A stretch of 64,000 nucleotides of DNA from Ectobacillus sp. JY-23. Lineage in GTDB: Bacteria; Bacillota; Bacilli; Bacillales; Bacillaceae_G. The stretch is from assembly GCF_023022965.1 (NCBI RefSeq), contig NZ_CP095462.1, positions 1-64,000 on the forward strand, in the 5' to 3' direction. The notes beneath the pieces were generated by a model. That model worked only from the letters and a program-made list of their open reading frames with translations, was not told where the DNA came from and made no database searches. Both the position numbers and the translations under genes were made by a program. The stretch's first letter is position 1. The number at the start of each line of letters is the position of its first letter. This document shows, in pieces, positions 35,211 to 45,116 of the stretch.

Positions 35211-36616
35211 CAGTCAATCACCACTCTTTTGCGTGTATCTTTTGCGAATAACTTACCAGGATTCATAATCCCATTTGGATCAAAAGCGCTCTTAACGGCT
35301 TTCATAGCTGCAATGCCGGCAGCACCGAGCTTTAATTCTAAATAAGGTGCTTTCATCGCCCCGACACCATGCTCTCCAGTGATTGTGCCGCCAAGCTCCA
35401 CTGCCTTTTCAAAGATTTCAGCAAAAGCAGCTTCCACACGGTGAATTTCTTCTTCATTTCGTACATCAGTCGGACAAGTTGGGTGCAGGTTACCGTCGCC
35501 CGCATGACCAAATGTACAAATCTTAACGTTGTATTTTAATGCAATTTCATTTGTTGCCCGAACCATTGCAGCTACTTTAGAACGCGGAACAGTTGCATCT
35601 TCTAAAATTGTGGTTGGTGCCAGGCGAGCTAAAGCGGAAAGAGCATTACGACGTGCAGTGCGAAGTGCGTCTGCTTCTACTTCATCCTTTGCAACGCGTA
35701 CATCTACAGCGTTCAAAGCTTTACACACTTCTTCAATCTTGGCGATATCACGTTCTACCACTTCTGGTGGACCGTCTTGTTCAATGAGGAGTACAGCTTG
35801 AGCTTCTGTCGGTAAACCAATCTGTGCATATGCCTCAACCACTTCAATCGTTGGCTGATCTAAAAATTCAAGCGTTGTTGGAATAATCCGATTAGCAATG
35901 ATTGCGGAAACAGCACGCGCTGCGTCATCAATATCTTCATATAAAGCCAAAATAGTTTTTTTTGTTTCTGGCATCGGGATGAGCTTCAGTGTTGCTTCTG
36001 TAATCACGCCAAGTGTACCTTCAGATCCGACAAATAGGCGTGTCAAATCATAGCCGGCTACATCTTTGGCAAGCTTGCCGCCTGTTCGAATAATATCGCC
36101 ATTTGGGAGAACAATCTCAAGACCCATCACGTAATCGCGTGTAACGCCGTACTTTAGACCGCGTAAACCCCCCGAGTTTTCGTTAATGTTGCCGCCAATG
36201 GTTGAAATTTTCATTGAGCTTGGATCCGGCGGATAAAATAGCCCTTTTTTTTCTACTGCCGCAATCATATCCAGTGTAATCACACCGGCTTGTACGGTTA
36301 CAGTTAGGTTATCTTCATCTATTTCAAGAATGCGATTCATATGTCTAAATAACAGAACAACGCCGCCTTCCACTGGACATGTACCTGCACATAGGTTGGT
36401 TCCAGACCCGCGCGGTACAACCGGAATACGGTATTCGTTACAAAGCTTTAAAACAGCTGCAATCTCTTGTGTATTACGAGGCGATACGACTGCATCGGGC
36501 ATCGATTGAAATTGCGGTGTTGCATCGTAGCTATGCGTAAGGCGCCCCATATTAGAAACGTCAACATTCTCGGCACCGACAATGGATTGTAATGCTTCAA
36601 TGATATGCTGTTGCAT
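35210..36616 (-). CDS. glcD: Glycolate oxidase FAD subunit GlcD
   Basis: 468 residues, FAD-linked oxidase. The PCMH-type FAD domain has PRGSGTNLCAGTCPVEGGVVL, IGGNINENSGG and GLEIVLPNGDIIRTGGKLAKDVAGYDLTRLFVGSEGTLG. The C-terminal domain has HAGDGNLHP and GEHGVG near the active site. It oxidises glycolate or D-lactate-type acids. The ATG at 36616 follows GAGGAGGG; a GTG two codons earlier sits too close to the SD. It forms a two-gene operon with glcF; its regulator is transcribed separately, with a terminator between them. Confidence 0.92.
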   Translation of the reverse strand: MQQHIIEALQSIVGAENVDVSNMGRLTHSYDATPQFQSMPDAVVSPRNTQEIAAVLKLCNEYRIPVVPRGSGTNLCAGTCPVEGGVVLLFRHMNRILEIDEDNLTVTVQAGVITLDMIAAVEKKGLFYPPDPSSMKISTIGGNINENSGGLRGLKYGVTRDYVMGLEIVLPNGDIIRTGGKLAKDVAGYDLTRLFVGSEGTLGVITEATLKLIPMPETKKTILALYEDIDDAARAVSAIIANRIIPTTLEFLDQPTIEVVEAYAQIGLPTEAQAVLLIEQDGPPEVVERDIAKIEEVCKALNAVDVRVAKDEVEADALRTARRNALSALARLAPTTILEDATVPRSKVAAMVRATNEIALKYNVKICTFGHAGDGNLHPTCPTDVRNEEEIHRVEAAFAEIFEKAVELGGTITGEHGVGAMKAPYLELKLGAAGIAAMKAVKSAFDPNGIMNPGKLFAKDTRKRVVID

Positions 36617-36656
36617 AAACACCCTCCTCTAAAACCCTTTCAATATATGTATTATC

Positions 36657-36682
36657 ATAAAAAAAAGCGAGGTATCCTCGCT
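36657..36682 (-). terminator. Terminator of the CdaR-type regulator
   Basis: On the minus strand AGCGAGG/CCTCGCT with a 3-nt loop and a long T-tract. It separates the regulator from glcD. Confidence 0.88.
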
Positions 36683-36711
36683 ATGTGTAAACATACAAAA
36701 GTGAAACGTGT

Positions 36712-37818
36712 TTATCGTTTGTTTTTTGGTTCTTTATCTAATAAATTGAGGGCGATATACAACGTGACGAGATCTTCAAACACCTTTGGGTTTAATCTGG
36801 TTGCCTCTTCTATTTTTTTTAGGCGGTAATGTAAGGTGTTAATATGAATATGCAGCAGTTCTGCTGTTTGCTTATATGATTGGTTATGTGCAATAAATGT
36901 GCGTAGTGTAGCTAGCAGTTCTTCATCGCAGGCTGCAATTGTGCGATATAAAAACTGTTCTCGGGTTTGCGGTGTGATATCCTGTAAACACATTTCCAGG
37001 CGCAAGTTTTCATAAAAGATGATTTTATTTTGCTCTAAAGCGATAGAGAGTGCTCGCTGTGCTTGCTCATAGGAAGCCGGCATATCGCGTGCGCCGCCGG
37101 CTTGTCCGACACCTATCCATATAGGCAATGATAATAGCGACTCACAGTCTGTTTTCAGTCGTGTTACGTACACAGATACATCTGTATGTGAAGCTATGCT
37201 TTTTAATAAGATGAGGCGGTTGTCTCCCCAGCGTACCAGCACATCTTCATTGTCATTTTTGATATGATGCCAAAGTTTTCGTTGTGCTGTATCATTTGAA
37301 ACCTCAATCAAAATCAATTGTCGCTTTTGCTGTAAATGAATGCCGAGTGTGCGAGCACGATCCAAAAAGGATTGTGACCATGTTCCTTGTAACCAATCAA
37401 ACACGAACGCTTCGTATGAACGTTGCTCCAATTCTAATTGCTTTGCCAAATAATTTTCATGAATCAATAGCTCCGTCATTTTTCGTAAAATCTCGCCGTA
37501 TTTTGAAATATCATGCGGCTCTCCTGTAATTCCGATAACACCAATCACTTCATCGTGAAATAGTAAGGGTAAATTAATTCCCGCTTTGACGCCAATGAGC
37601 TCATGTTCATCTTCTTTTGTAATAATTACCGTTTTCTTTTGCTCGCAGCAACGCCGCGCACCCTCGTGAAACGTACCGATACGTACCGGGTCAGTCCCGG
37701 CAATAATGGTGCCATTAACGTCAATGATAATAATGTGCTCGGGGATGAGACGCTGCACCTCCCGCACAATTTTTTTTGCCAAATCCGGAACCAGCAATGT
37801 ATTCACCTCAGTTGTCAT
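36712..37818 (-). CDS. CdaR-family regulator (putative glycolate regulator)
   Basis: 368 residues. The N-terminal sugar-diacid recognition domain (~1-135: LAKKIVREVQRLIP, DVNGTIIAGTDPVRIGTFHEGA, PLLFHDEVIGVIGITGEP) is followed by a GGDEF-like middle. The C-terminal PucR/CdaR helix-turn-helix has TFIAHNQSYKQTAELLHIHINTLHYRLKKIEE. Such proteins activate 2-hydroxyacid or diacid use; B. subtilis ysfB, next to ysfCD, is the likely counterpart. The ATG at 37818 has AAGGG upstream; longer frames have no SD. It is immediately upstream of glcDF on the same strand. Confidence 0.9.
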   Translation of the reverse strand: MTTEVNTLLVPDLAKKIVREVQRLIPEHIIIIDVNGTIIAGTDPVRIGTFHEGARRCCEQKKTVIITKEDEHELIGVKAGINLPLLFHDEVIGVIGITGEPHDISKYGEILRKMTELLIHENYLAKQLELEQRSYEAFVFDWLQGTWSQSFLDRARTLGIHLQQKRQLILIEVSNDTAQRKLWHHIKNDNEDVLVRWGDNRLILLKSIASHTDVSVYVTRLKTDCESLLSLPIWIGVGQAGGARDMPASYEQAQRALSIALEQNKIIFYENLRLEMCLQDITPQTREQFLYRTIAACDEELLATLRTFIAHNQSYKQTAELLHIHINTLHYRLKKIEEATRLNPKVFEDLVTLYIALNLLDKEPKNKR

Positions 37819-37916
37819 ACTATGTACCCTTATTATATAGTGTAAAATAAAAAGCACGCGAGTTTTCACAGTTTACACACAATTTTTTGCTATGGTAAGA
37901 GCCGGGGGGTGAAGAG

Positions 37917-38846
37917 ATGAAAAAATGGATGTTGCTGATATGTTTGCTCGGAGGTTGCAGCGGAAACCATTTTGCACCTGTTACACAAAGCAATTTATTA
38001 ATTACTTCTAATATTAAAGAAGGAAGCATTAGTTTTATTGATCCAAAGGCTCATAAGCTATTAACGACCTGGAAGACAAATAAAGCAATGATGGGGACAC
38101 TTTTGTTGCCGGACGGTGATACACTCCTTCTGTACGGCAAGCAACTAGAAAAGGTATATACATATTCTCTGGCTAAGGGACGGGAAATTGGTGAGTGGGC
38201 TACAGGAGAAGGTATTGCAAATGCTGTTTTAATGGGAAATGAGGTCGTGTTTGCAAATCAGCATAATGATACAGTAGATGTGTATTCTTTAACCGGGAAA
38301 AAAACAGCGGAGATAGCTGTCGGACATCAACCACTTACGATGCTTGCAGACAAAAGGCTTTATGTCCTAAACTTTCAGGATACCAAAATGTCTGTTGTTG
38401 ATATAGAAAAACGCACCGTGACTGATACTCTCTCTATCCCGTTCTCTTCTGTCGGCGGAGAGGTTGTGGAGGATGAGGTTTGGATTGGTGGCCACGGCAA
38501 TGGGCAAGAAGTAAATGAAAGCATTCATATTTATGATACAAAAGGAATGAAGCGCAGCATCGCAGCCCCAATGATGCCTGTCGGATTTGCGATGGATGAA
38601 GACTACGTGTATGTGTTGAGCCATGGCTCTGCTACTTTAAGGAAAATCAATCGAAATACCTATCAGGAAGAAGGGAGCGTTCAGGTAGGATCCAATCCGT
38701 TTGCGGTAAAACTTACAAATGGTCGCATCTATGTGGCAAGCTATGATAGCGATGAGATCTGTATTGTCGACCCAGAGCGTATGCAACTTACTGATACCAT
38801 TGAGGTTGGAAAAGGACCGTTTCATTTTACGGAGGGAAAAGGATGA
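37917..38846 (+). CDS. Beta-propeller (YVTN-type) lipoprotein
   Basis: 309 residues. Lipobox LGGC (Cys14) is followed by a repeated beta pattern typical of YVTN/surface-layer propellers: SISFIDPKAHKLLTTWKTNK, VDVYSLTGKKTAEIAVGHQP, MSVVDIEKRTVTDTLSIPFS, LRKINRNTYQEEGSVQVGSN and ICIVDPERMQLTDTIEVGKG. Roughly six or seven blades. It overlaps the response-regulator gene by ATGA, so it probably acts with the two-component system, perhaps as an extracellular sensor accessory (inference). Confidence 0.82.
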   Translation: MKKWMLLICLLGGCSGNHFAPVTQSNLLITSNIKEGSISFIDPKAHKLLTTWKTNKAMMGTLLLPDGDTLLLYGKQLEKVYTYSLAKGREIGEWATGEGIANAVLMGNEVVFANQHNDTVDVYSLTGKKTAEIAVGHQPLTMLADKRLYVLNFQDTKMSVVDIEKRTVTDTLSIPFSSVGGEVVEDEVWIGGHGNGQEVNESIHIYDTKGMKRSIAAPMMPVGFAMDEDYVYVLSHGSATLRKINRNTYQEEGSVQVGSNPFAVKLTNGRIYVASYDSDEICIVDPERMQLTDTIEVGKGPFHFTEGKG

Positions 38847-39502
38847 AGCATATACTAATAGTAGACGATGAGCATGATATGAGACAACTTGTCGGTATGT
38901 ATTTGACCAATGCCGGCTATACATGGTCAGAAGCAGAAGATGGAGAAGTGGCGCTGACGAAATTGCAGCAGAATTCGTTTGACTTGCTGATTTTAGATAT
39001 GATGATGCCAAAGATGGACGGGATAGCGCTTTGTAATGAAGTACGAAAAACATCCGATGTACCAATTATTTTTTTAACCGCAAAGGGAGAAGAGTGGAAC
39101 CGAGTGACAGGTCTTCGCATTGGTGCGGATGACTATATTGTGAAGCCATTTAGCCCAGGCGAGCTAATCGCACGTCTTGAAGCAGTGCTGCGCCGCTATG
39201 TAAAGCGTGATACACCAAATCAACAATGGGGACCTGTCACTATTGATCAAAAAGGAAGACGTGTTTTGGTAAACGGCGAAGAAGTGTCTCTGACTGTCAA
39301 AGAGTTCGATTTATTGCTATTTTTGTGTGAGCATAAAGGACAAGTTTTCAGCCGTGAGCAGCTACTTGAAAAGGTATGGGGCTATGATTATGCAGGTAGT
39401 ACGCGCACAGTGGATACCCATGTAAAAACCATCCGTTTAAAATTTGGTGATGTAGATTGTATTCATACTGTATGGGGCGTGGGTTATAAATTCGAGGTGT
39501 AA
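38843..39502 (+). CDS. OmpR/PhoB-family response regulator
   Basis: 219 residues. The receiver domain has DDEHDM near the N-terminus, phospho-acceptor Asp52 in LILDMMMPKMDG, and Lys in DDYIVKPFSPGELIA. The C-terminal winged helix has EVSLTVKEFDLLLFLCEHKG and RTVDTHVKTIRLKFG. It is translationally coupled to the lipoprotein upstream and followed after 1 bp by its kinase. The target genes are unknown. Confidence 0.94.
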   Translation: MKHILIVDDEHDMRQLVGMYLTNAGYTWSEAEDGEVALTKLQQNSFDLLILDMMMPKMDGIALCNEVRKTSDVPIIFLTAKGEEWNRVTGLRIGADDYIVKPFSPGELIARLEAVLRRYVKRDTPNQQWGPVTIDQKGRRVLVNGEEVSLTVKEFDLLLFLCEHKGQVFSREQLLEKVWGYDYAGSTRTVDTHVKTIRLKFGDVDCIHTVWGVGYKFEV

Positions 39503-39503
39503 T

Positions 39504-40889
39504 ATGAAACGAACGATGGTACAAAAGCTGTGGTTGACCATTAGTGCTGTGGCAGTCATTACGGCTTCATTTTTATATGTTGTTTCTCTTTATTCGTATG
39601 AAAAGCTGTATGTACAAAATGTAGAAGGAATGATGGTAGCAGAAGGAAAGCGTTTGGCGTCCCGTTATGATGCCAAAAAGGGCAGTGCTCACTTTTCGCA
39701 GCAGGTGGCTGATTTTGATGCCCTGTCTGAAAGTAATATCATGTTTGTAGATAATCCACGTGATTTAAGTGCATGCTTGCCTTTTGAAATTCAATACAAC
39801 CCCATTGTAAGTGAAGACGATCGTCAGCACTTGCTACATGGTGACACCATTACGAAGTCCGGTTATGAGCCGCGCTTTGATAGGAATATTACCGGAACGG
39901 TCATTCCAGTTTTGGATGAAAAGCGCCTGGTCGGTATTTTGTATGTGTATATCCCACTCAAGAGTGTAAAAGACCTCATTGTGGATCTCGGATGGATCTT
40001 AGCACCATTATCCATTCTTCTTATTGTTACTGCGGCGTGGATTGGTCGTAAGATTGTCCTTGCTGTTACAAAACCTCTCCTGCAAATGGAGCGCATTTCG
40101 TATAAAATGTCCGGTGGTGATTTTTCGCAGCGCATCGAAATTACATCTAGTGATGAAGTAGGGAAGCTTGCTTCAGCCTTTAATAGTATGGCTTCAGCAC
40201 TCGAAAGGGAAGACTTACATCGAAAAGAATTTCTAGCAAATATTTCGCATGAGCTGCGCACACCGCTCAGTTACATAAAAGGATACAGTGAAGCCATTCT
40301 TGATGGGGTTGCGAAAGAAGACCCAAATAAATATATTGGTTTAATTCATCGGGAAGCCGGACGAATGGAGCGGCTTGTTCATGATTTACTTGATCTCGCG
40401 CGTTTAGAAGGAGAGTTATTTCCGCTACAAAAGCAACCGACTGTCTTTGCACAACTGATTGAAGATGAATTAGCACTATATGAACCTCAAATACAGGAGA
40501 AGGGCTTGCGCCTTGTGCAGCAGCTGGATCCAGATGTGATTGCCGATCTTGACGAAGACCGAATCCGTCAGGTCATTCATAACTTAATGGACAATGCCTT
40601 GCGCTATACAGAGCAAGGTGAAATCAAAGTATGCCTGACACAAAACAAAGAGAAGTGCATGCTTATGATTCGTGATTCCGGGATTGGGATTGCCCCTGAG
40701 CATGTAAACCAGCTTGGAGAAAGGTTTTATCGCGTTGATAAGGCACGTTCCCGTCAAAGCGGCGGTACAGGGCTAGGGTTAGCAATTGTAAAACAGATTG
40801 CCGAAATCCACGGCGGAACTATTCAAATAGAGAGTGAGCAAGGAGTCGGTACGAGCATTATTCTTGAACTTCCGGTGATAAGTATTTGA
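39504..40889 (+). CDS. Sensor histidine kinase
   Basis: 461 residues. TM1 (~12-30), an extracellular sensor (~31-155), TM2 (~157-177), HAMP (~180-235), and HisKA with His249 in FLANISHELRTPLSYIKGY. The HATPase domain has N-box DNALRYTEQGE, G1 DSGIGIAPE and G2 GGTGLGLAIVKQI. It phosphorylates the adjacent regulator. The extracellular domain is of no family I can name; the co-encoded propeller lipoprotein may supply the signal. Confidence 0.94.
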   Translation: MKRTMVQKLWLTISAVAVITASFLYVVSLYSYEKLYVQNVEGMMVAEGKRLASRYDAKKGSAHFSQQVADFDALSESNIMFVDNPRDLSACLPFEIQYNPIVSEDDRQHLLHGDTITKSGYEPRFDRNITGTVIPVLDEKRLVGILYVYIPLKSVKDLIVDLGWILAPLSILLIVTAAWIGRKIVLAVTKPLLQMERISYKMSGGDFSQRIEITSSDEVGKLASAFNSMASALEREDLHRKEFLANISHELRTPLSYIKGYSEAILDGVAKEDPNKYIGLIHREAGRMERLVHDLLDLARLEGELFPLQKQPTVFAQLIEDELALYEPQIQEKGLRLVQQLDPDVIADLDEDRIRQVIHNLMDNALRYTEQGEIKVCLTQNKEKCMLMIRDSGIGIAPEHVNQLGERFYRVDKARSRQSGGTGLGLAIVKQIAEIHGGTIQIESEQGVGTSIILELPVISI

Positions 40890-40946
40890 GCTTACAAGCA
40901 TTTCATACTACAATATGGCTATAGATGATAGTAGGGTGGTGTTTTT

Positions 40947-41645
40947 CTGACATACAAGTCGATTCGACCTAAGAAAATATATGAAGAAGTTACCGAGGCT
41001 CTGCTTGGTATGATTAAGGACGGTACCTTAAAGCCTGGTGATCAGCTCTTGCCAGTTCATCAGCTTGCGGAGCAATTTCAAGTGGGGCGCTCTGCCGTGC
41101 GCGAAGCACTGACGGCATTGCGGGCAATGGGTCTAATTGAAATGCGGCAAGGTGAGGGGACATATGTAAAGAGCTTTGAAGCATCCGCTGTCACATCGCC
41201 GTTACATACAACAGTATTGATGAAGCATGAAGATGTGGCCGATTTGTTTGAGGTACGGAAGGTGCTGGAGGTTGGAGCTGTGCAAGCAGCAGCGCAGAGA
41301 CGCACCGAACAAGATTTAGCAGACATGCAATATTGGCTTGGAAAAATGCGCAGTGACGAATCGGAAACAGCTGATTTCCGCTTCCACATGGCTATTGCAA
41401 AAGCAGCGCACAATACCATTTTGCTGGAGCTTATGAATCATGTTTCTGGCATGATTGCTGATACAATCGGCGAAACGCGTCGCCTTGTATTGTATGGAGA
41501 GCAAACAACAACAGAGAAGTTGGCCGAGGAGCATGAAGCCATCTATCATGCTGTTGCAAAGCAAGATGGAAATGCAGCCGAGCAGGCGATGCTGAATCAT
41601 TTGACAGGTGTGGCGCATATGCTGGAGGTATTACGGCGCGGATAA
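40947..41645 (+). CDS. lutR: GntR/FadR-family regulator LutR
   Basis: 232 residues if started at CTG 40947. The winged helix needs the N-terminal RPKKIYEEVTEALLGMIKDG; starting at the first ATG (41010) would remove helix 1. There is no ATG, GTG or TTG in frame between the upstream TAG (40932) and 41010, and GGGTGG lies 7 nt before the CTG. The HTH continues with VGRSAVREALTALRAMGLIEMRQGEGTYV; an FCD domain (FRFHMAIAKAAHN) follows. LutR represses lutABC in B. subtilis until lactate is present. It sits directly upstream of lutABC here. Confidence 0.82.
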   Translation: MTYKSIRPKKIYEEVTEALLGMIKDGTLKPGDQLLPVHQLAEQFQVGRSAVREALTALRAMGLIEMRQGEGTYVKSFEASAVTSPLHTTVLMKHEDVADLFEVRKVLEVGAVQAAAQRRTEQDLADMQYWLGKMRSDESETADFRFHMAIAKAAHNTILLELMNHVSGMIADTIGETRRLVLYGEQTTTEKLAEEHEAIYHAVAKQDGNAAEQAMLNHLTGVAHMLEVLRRG

Positions 41646-41651
41646 TATATG

Positions 41652-41676
41652 ACCTGACAGAGCAATGCTTTGTCAG
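41652..41676. other. Hairpin after lutR
   Basis: CCTGACA/TGTCAGG (outer bases C-G, stem about 7 bp) with a 10-nt inner part and no T-tract. It may be a weak terminator or an operator for the lutABC promoter just downstream. Confidence 0.45.
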
Positions 41677-41717
41677 GCAACATTACAAAAAAATATAATG
41701 CGCTTTCATTATTTGTT

Positions 41718-41750
41718 TGCTATAATGATATGTAGAAGAAAGCGTTTGCT
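41718..41750 (+). promoter_or_regulatory. lutABC promoter with cre-like site
   Basis: Extended -10 TGC-TATAAT (41718-41726) without a good -35, followed by AGAAAGCGTTTGCT (41737-41750). The latter matches the CcpA cre consensus (TGWAANCGNTNWCA) at all but three positions. A cre at the start site would give carbon catabolite repression. Confidence 0.55.
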
Positions 41751-41844
41751 TAGTTTGTGTGGAAGTATCGCAATAGTGATTCTTTCTTTTTTTTAACAAG
41801 TCATCAGATGACCGGATGAATTAAGGTTGAGGGGGATGGTATCT

Positions 41845-42561
41845 ATGAAAGTTACATTATTTGTTACATGTTTAGTGGATATGTTTCAAACCAACGTGGG
41901 AAAAGCAACTGTAGAACTATTAGAACGTCTTGGGTGTGAAGTGGAATTTCCACAAGCGCAAGTATGTTGCGGTCAGCCCGCTTACAATAGTGGCTATCTA
42001 GAGGCTGCTAAAGAAGCTGCCAAAAACATGATTCGTACATTTGAAAAAGCAACGTACGTGGTCACACCTTCCGGTTCTTGTGCAACTATGTTTAAAGATT
42101 ATCCGCATATCTTTCAAGGAGATGTGGAATGGGAACCACGCGCGAAAGTGCTTGCTGCTAAAACGTATGAATTAACGCAATTTATTGTAGATGTCCTTGG
42201 TATTACTGATGTGGGCGCAAAGCTTGAGGGCATAGCGACATATCATACGTCTTGTCACATGACGCGCCTGCTTGGAGTAAAGGATGCACCGCTTACATTG
42301 CTTTCCCATGTGAAGGGATTGCGCGTGGAAACGCTACCGAATGCACAAAATTGTTGTGGCTTTGGTGGTACCTTTTCCGTTAAAATGACACCTATTTCTG
42401 AACAAATGGTAGATGAAAAGGTCGACAGCGTAATGCAGACAGGTGCAACCTATTTAATTGGGGCGGATTGTGGATGTTTAATGAATATAGGGGGCCGGGC
42501 GGAGAGGCTTCAGAAAAATATACGTGTGATGCACATTGCCGAAGTACTAAACAGCCGGTAA
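41845..42561 (+). CDS. lutA: L-lactate utilisation protein LutA
   Basis: 238 residues with two CCG domains: [13 protein letters not shown] and [10 protein letters not shown] in the first, [12 protein letters not shown] and [13 protein letters not shown] in the second. LutABC is the iron-sulfur complex that oxidises L-lactate to pyruvate with unknown internal electron flow. The ATG at 41845 has GGGGGATGG upstream; the in-frame ATG at 41827 has no SD. First gene of lutABC; 12 bp before lutB. Confidence 0.94.
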   Translation: MKVTLFVTCLVDMFQTNVGKATVELLERLGCEVEFPQAQVCCGQPAYNSGYLEAAKEAAKNMIRTFEKATYVVTPSGSCATMFKDYPHIFQGDVEWEPRAKVLAAKTYELTQFIVDVLGITDVGAKLEGIATYHTSCHMTRLLGVKDAPLTLLSHVKGLRVETLPNAQNCCGFGGTFSVKMTPISEQMVDEKVDSVMQTGATYLIGADCGCLMNIGGRAERLQKNIRVMHIAEVLNSR

Positions 42562-42573
42562 GGGGGAAAAACA

Positions 42574-44001
42574 ATGGCTATGAAAACGAGCAATGATACA
42601 TTTTATAATCGTATTGCAGAGGGCATTGATGACAAAATAATGCGCGGTGCTGTGTCTTCGGCACAGGAGCGCTTGTATACACGACGTATAGCTGCTGCCG
42701 AAGAGCTTGGGGATTGGGAAGAGTGGCGCACACTTGGCGAACAAATTCGCCAGCATACGCTTGAGAATTTGGATTATTATTTAATGCAACTAAGTGATAA
42801 TGTAGCCAAGCGGGGCGGTCATGTCTTTTTTGCGAAAACCAAGGAGGAGGCAGCGCAATATATTCAAGATGTGGTTGCGAAAAAGAACGCGAAAAAAGTG
42901 GTTAAGTCAAAGTCTATGGTGACAGAAGAAATCAATATGAATCAAGCGCTTGAGGAAATTGGCTGCGAAGTTGTAGAGAGTGATTTAGGAGAATATATTC
43001 TGCAGGTTGACGACCATGAGCCGCCTTCCCATATTGTGGCGCCTGCTCTTCATAAAAACAAAGAGCAAATCCGTGAAGTGTTCGCAAAGAAGCTGGGCTA
43101 CACAAAGAGTGAAGATCCATATGAAATGACAAAATTTGTTCGGGGGATTTTACGAGAGAAATTCATGGAAGCAGAGGTCGGGGTGACCGGCTGTAACTTT
43201 GCAGTAGCTAATACGGGTTCCCTTTGCCTTGTAACCAACGAAGGAAATGCCGATTTGGTTATGGCCATTCCGAAAACCCAAATTGCTGTGATGGGGATGG
43301 AGCGTCTTGTACCGACAATGGAGGAACTGGATGTGCTGGTCGGGCTTTTATGCCGCAGCGCAGTCGGTCAAAAGCTAACGAGCTATATTACAGTTGCAGG
43401 ACCAATTGCAAAAGGGGAGGGAGACGGTCCAGAAGAGTTCCACCTTGTGATTGTTGACAACGGTCGTTCTGAAATTTTAGGCTCTGAGTTCCGTGCTGTA
43501 TTGCAGTGTATTCGCTGTGCAGCTTGTATTAATGTGTGTCCGGTGTATCGCCACGTTGGCGGTCACTCCTACGGTTCTATTTATCCAGGTCCAATTGGTG
43601 CTGTGCTCACGCCGCTGCTCGGCGGTTATGACGATTACAAGGAGTTACCATATGCATCCAGCTTGTGCGGGGCATGTACCGATGCTTGTCCGGTCAAAAT
43701 ACCGCTTCATAATTTACTTGTAAAGCATCGCCAGGTCATTGTTGAAAAAGAAGGACGCGCACCGGTTGCTGAGAAGCTGGCGATGAAAATGTTTAGTATG
43801 GGCGCTTCTTCTGCCGCATTATACAAGATAGGATCAAAAATGGCGCCTACCGCAATGAGTCCATTCACCTCATCCGGTCGTATTACAAAAGGTGTTGGTC
43901 CACTCAAAAACTGGACCGACATTCGCGAATTCCCGGCGCCGAGTAAAGAACGATTCCGTGACTGGTTTAAAGCACATAAAAAGGACGGGGAGAGAGCATG
44001 A
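42574..44001 (+). CDS. lutB: L-lactate utilisation iron-sulfur protein LutB
   Basis: 475 residues. The N-terminal LUD domain ([44 protein letters not shown]) is followed by two 4Fe-4S motifs, [20 protein letters not shown] and [15 protein letters not shown]. The C-terminal tail is long. SD AAGGGGGAA. Overlaps lutC by 4 nt. Confidence 0.95.
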   Translation: MAMKTSNDTFYNRIAEGIDDKIMRGAVSSAQERLYTRRIAAAEELGDWEEWRTLGEQIRQHTLENLDYYLMQLSDNVAKRGGHVFFAKTKEEAAQYIQDVVAKKNAKKVVKSKSMVTEEINMNQALEEIGCEVVESDLGEYILQVDDHEPPSHIVAPALHKNKEQIREVFAKKLGYTKSEDPYEMTKFVRGILREKFMEAEVGVTGCNFAVANTGSLCLVTNEGNADLVMAIPKTQIAVMGMERLVPTMEELDVLVGLLCRSAVGQKLTSYITVAGPIAKGEGDGPEEFHLVIVDNGRSEILGSEFRAVLQCIRCAACINVCPVYRHVGGHSYGSIYPGPIGAVLTPLLGGYDDYKELPYASSLCGACTDACPVKIPLHNLLVKHRQVIVEKEGRAPVAEKLAMKMFSMGASSAALYKIGSKMAPTAMSPFTSSGRITKGVGPLKNWTDIREFPAPSKERFRDWFKAHKKDGERA

Positions 44002-44681
44002 TTCAAAACCGTGATGCATTTTTAAATAATCTTGCCCAAAAGCTTGGCCGTAAAAGACGAACAGCAGGTGTGACGCGCCCTGTCTGGAAAAGCGATGTGA
44101 ACTGGCGTGTATTGGGAAATCATACAAAAGAAGAGTTATTGGCTGTGTTCAAAAAGCAATGTGCTAACATTCATACAACAGTGTTAGAGACATCTAAAGA
44201 GCAGCTGCCAGCAGAACTTTTACGCATTATGGAAGAAGAGGGGAATGGCGCGATTATTACCTCGCAAGATGAACGATTTGCCGAATATGGATTAACGAAC
44301 CTGTTACAGGAGCGCGGTGCTTATGAGTGGAAAGCTGGGAAAAAAGAAGCTAACTTTACTGTCGCTGAGCAAGCAACTTTTGGCATCGTATTTAGCGATT
44401 ACGCACTGGCTGAATCTGGTACTATTGTCGTGCAAGCCAGAGAAGGACAGGGACGTGCTCTTCATTTCCTACCTATGATTTATATTGCGATTATCCCGCG
44501 CAAGACACTCGTTCCTCGCATTACGCAAGCTTTACATGATTTGAACAATCGCGTTGAAAGTGGCGAAGCGCCATCATCCTGCATTAATTTTATATCTGGA
44601 CCAAGTAACTCCGCAGATATTGAGATGAACCTTGTCGTCGGCGTGCACGGTCCGTTAAAGGCCTATTATTTAATCGTATAA
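43998..44681 (+). CDS. lutC: L-lactate utilisation protein LutC
   Basis: 227 residues, LUD domain. Conserved [21 protein letters not shown] and [23 protein letters not shown]. Slightly shorter than B. subtilis LutC. Translationally coupled to lutB (ATGA). The last gene, with a terminator right after. Confidence 0.94.
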   Translation: MIQNRDAFLNNLAQKLGRKRRTAGVTRPVWKSDVNWRVLGNHTKEELLAVFKKQCANIHTTVLETSKEQLPAELLRIMEEEGNGAIITSQDERFAEYGLTNLLQERGAYEWKAGKKEANFTVAEQATFGIVFSDYALAESGTIVVQAREGQGRALHFLPMIYIAIIPRKTLVPRITQALHDLNNRVESGEAPSSCINFISGPSNSADIEMNLVVGVHGPLKAYYLIV

Positions 44682-44712
44682 AAAGCTTTGTGCGACGCGC
44701 AAAGCTTTTTAC
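44682..44712 (+). terminator. Terminator of lutABC
   Basis: AAAAGCTTTG/CAAAGCTTTT stem with T-tract, at the stop codon. Confidence 0.9.
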
Positions 44713-45116
44713 TGTTTCTTAATCAAAACAGTTATAATCACAAGAAAGCATCAAAACGATTTCTTACAGCATGAGCACAGGATCTCGTAAGGTGTACTAA
44801 GGATGATTGCTGTTATAAATCGTCCATGATTCTTTCTGATCTATATAAGTCTACATGATTTTTCCGACATAGAAACAGCAAGAAAATCACAGCTTCAGAA
44901 CGCCTCGCTACGTGTATATGTTCTTACTTGACATACGTATCTCTTAGGCACTGACCGCAACCACACATTGCCCGTTTTTCTTTCCCACCCAAAAAAAGAA
45001 TATGGTTTTCTATGTATATATTCTTATTGAATTTTATAGAAAAATAAAAGACAATAAATAAAAACTCATTTATAATAATATTGCGATAATACTAGTTTTT
45101 GTAATTGAGGTGTAAC
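44713..45116. other. Gene-free interval before the ankyrin gene
   Basis: About 400 bp with no ORF carrying an SD. It contains dispersed repeat copy 3 and an AT-rich stretch (45000-45090) that probably holds the promoter of the ankyrin/DUF5057 pair. Confidence 0.5.
44950..44987 (+). repeat. Dispersed 38-bp repeat, copy 3
   Basis: CACTGACCGCAACCACACAT, then TGCCCGTTTTTCTTTCCC. About 31 of 38 positions agree with copy 2 read on the minus strand, 15.7 kb away. Confidence 0.62.

Noticed and set aside
35593-35801. Plus-strand ORFs inside glcD
   Set aside because: Both lie antisense to the conserved FAD oxidase domain and lack an SD.
40507-40889. Kinase fused to or truncated by the lutR region
   Set aside because: The HATPase N, G1 and G2 boxes are complete and the stop at 40889 fits the family length.
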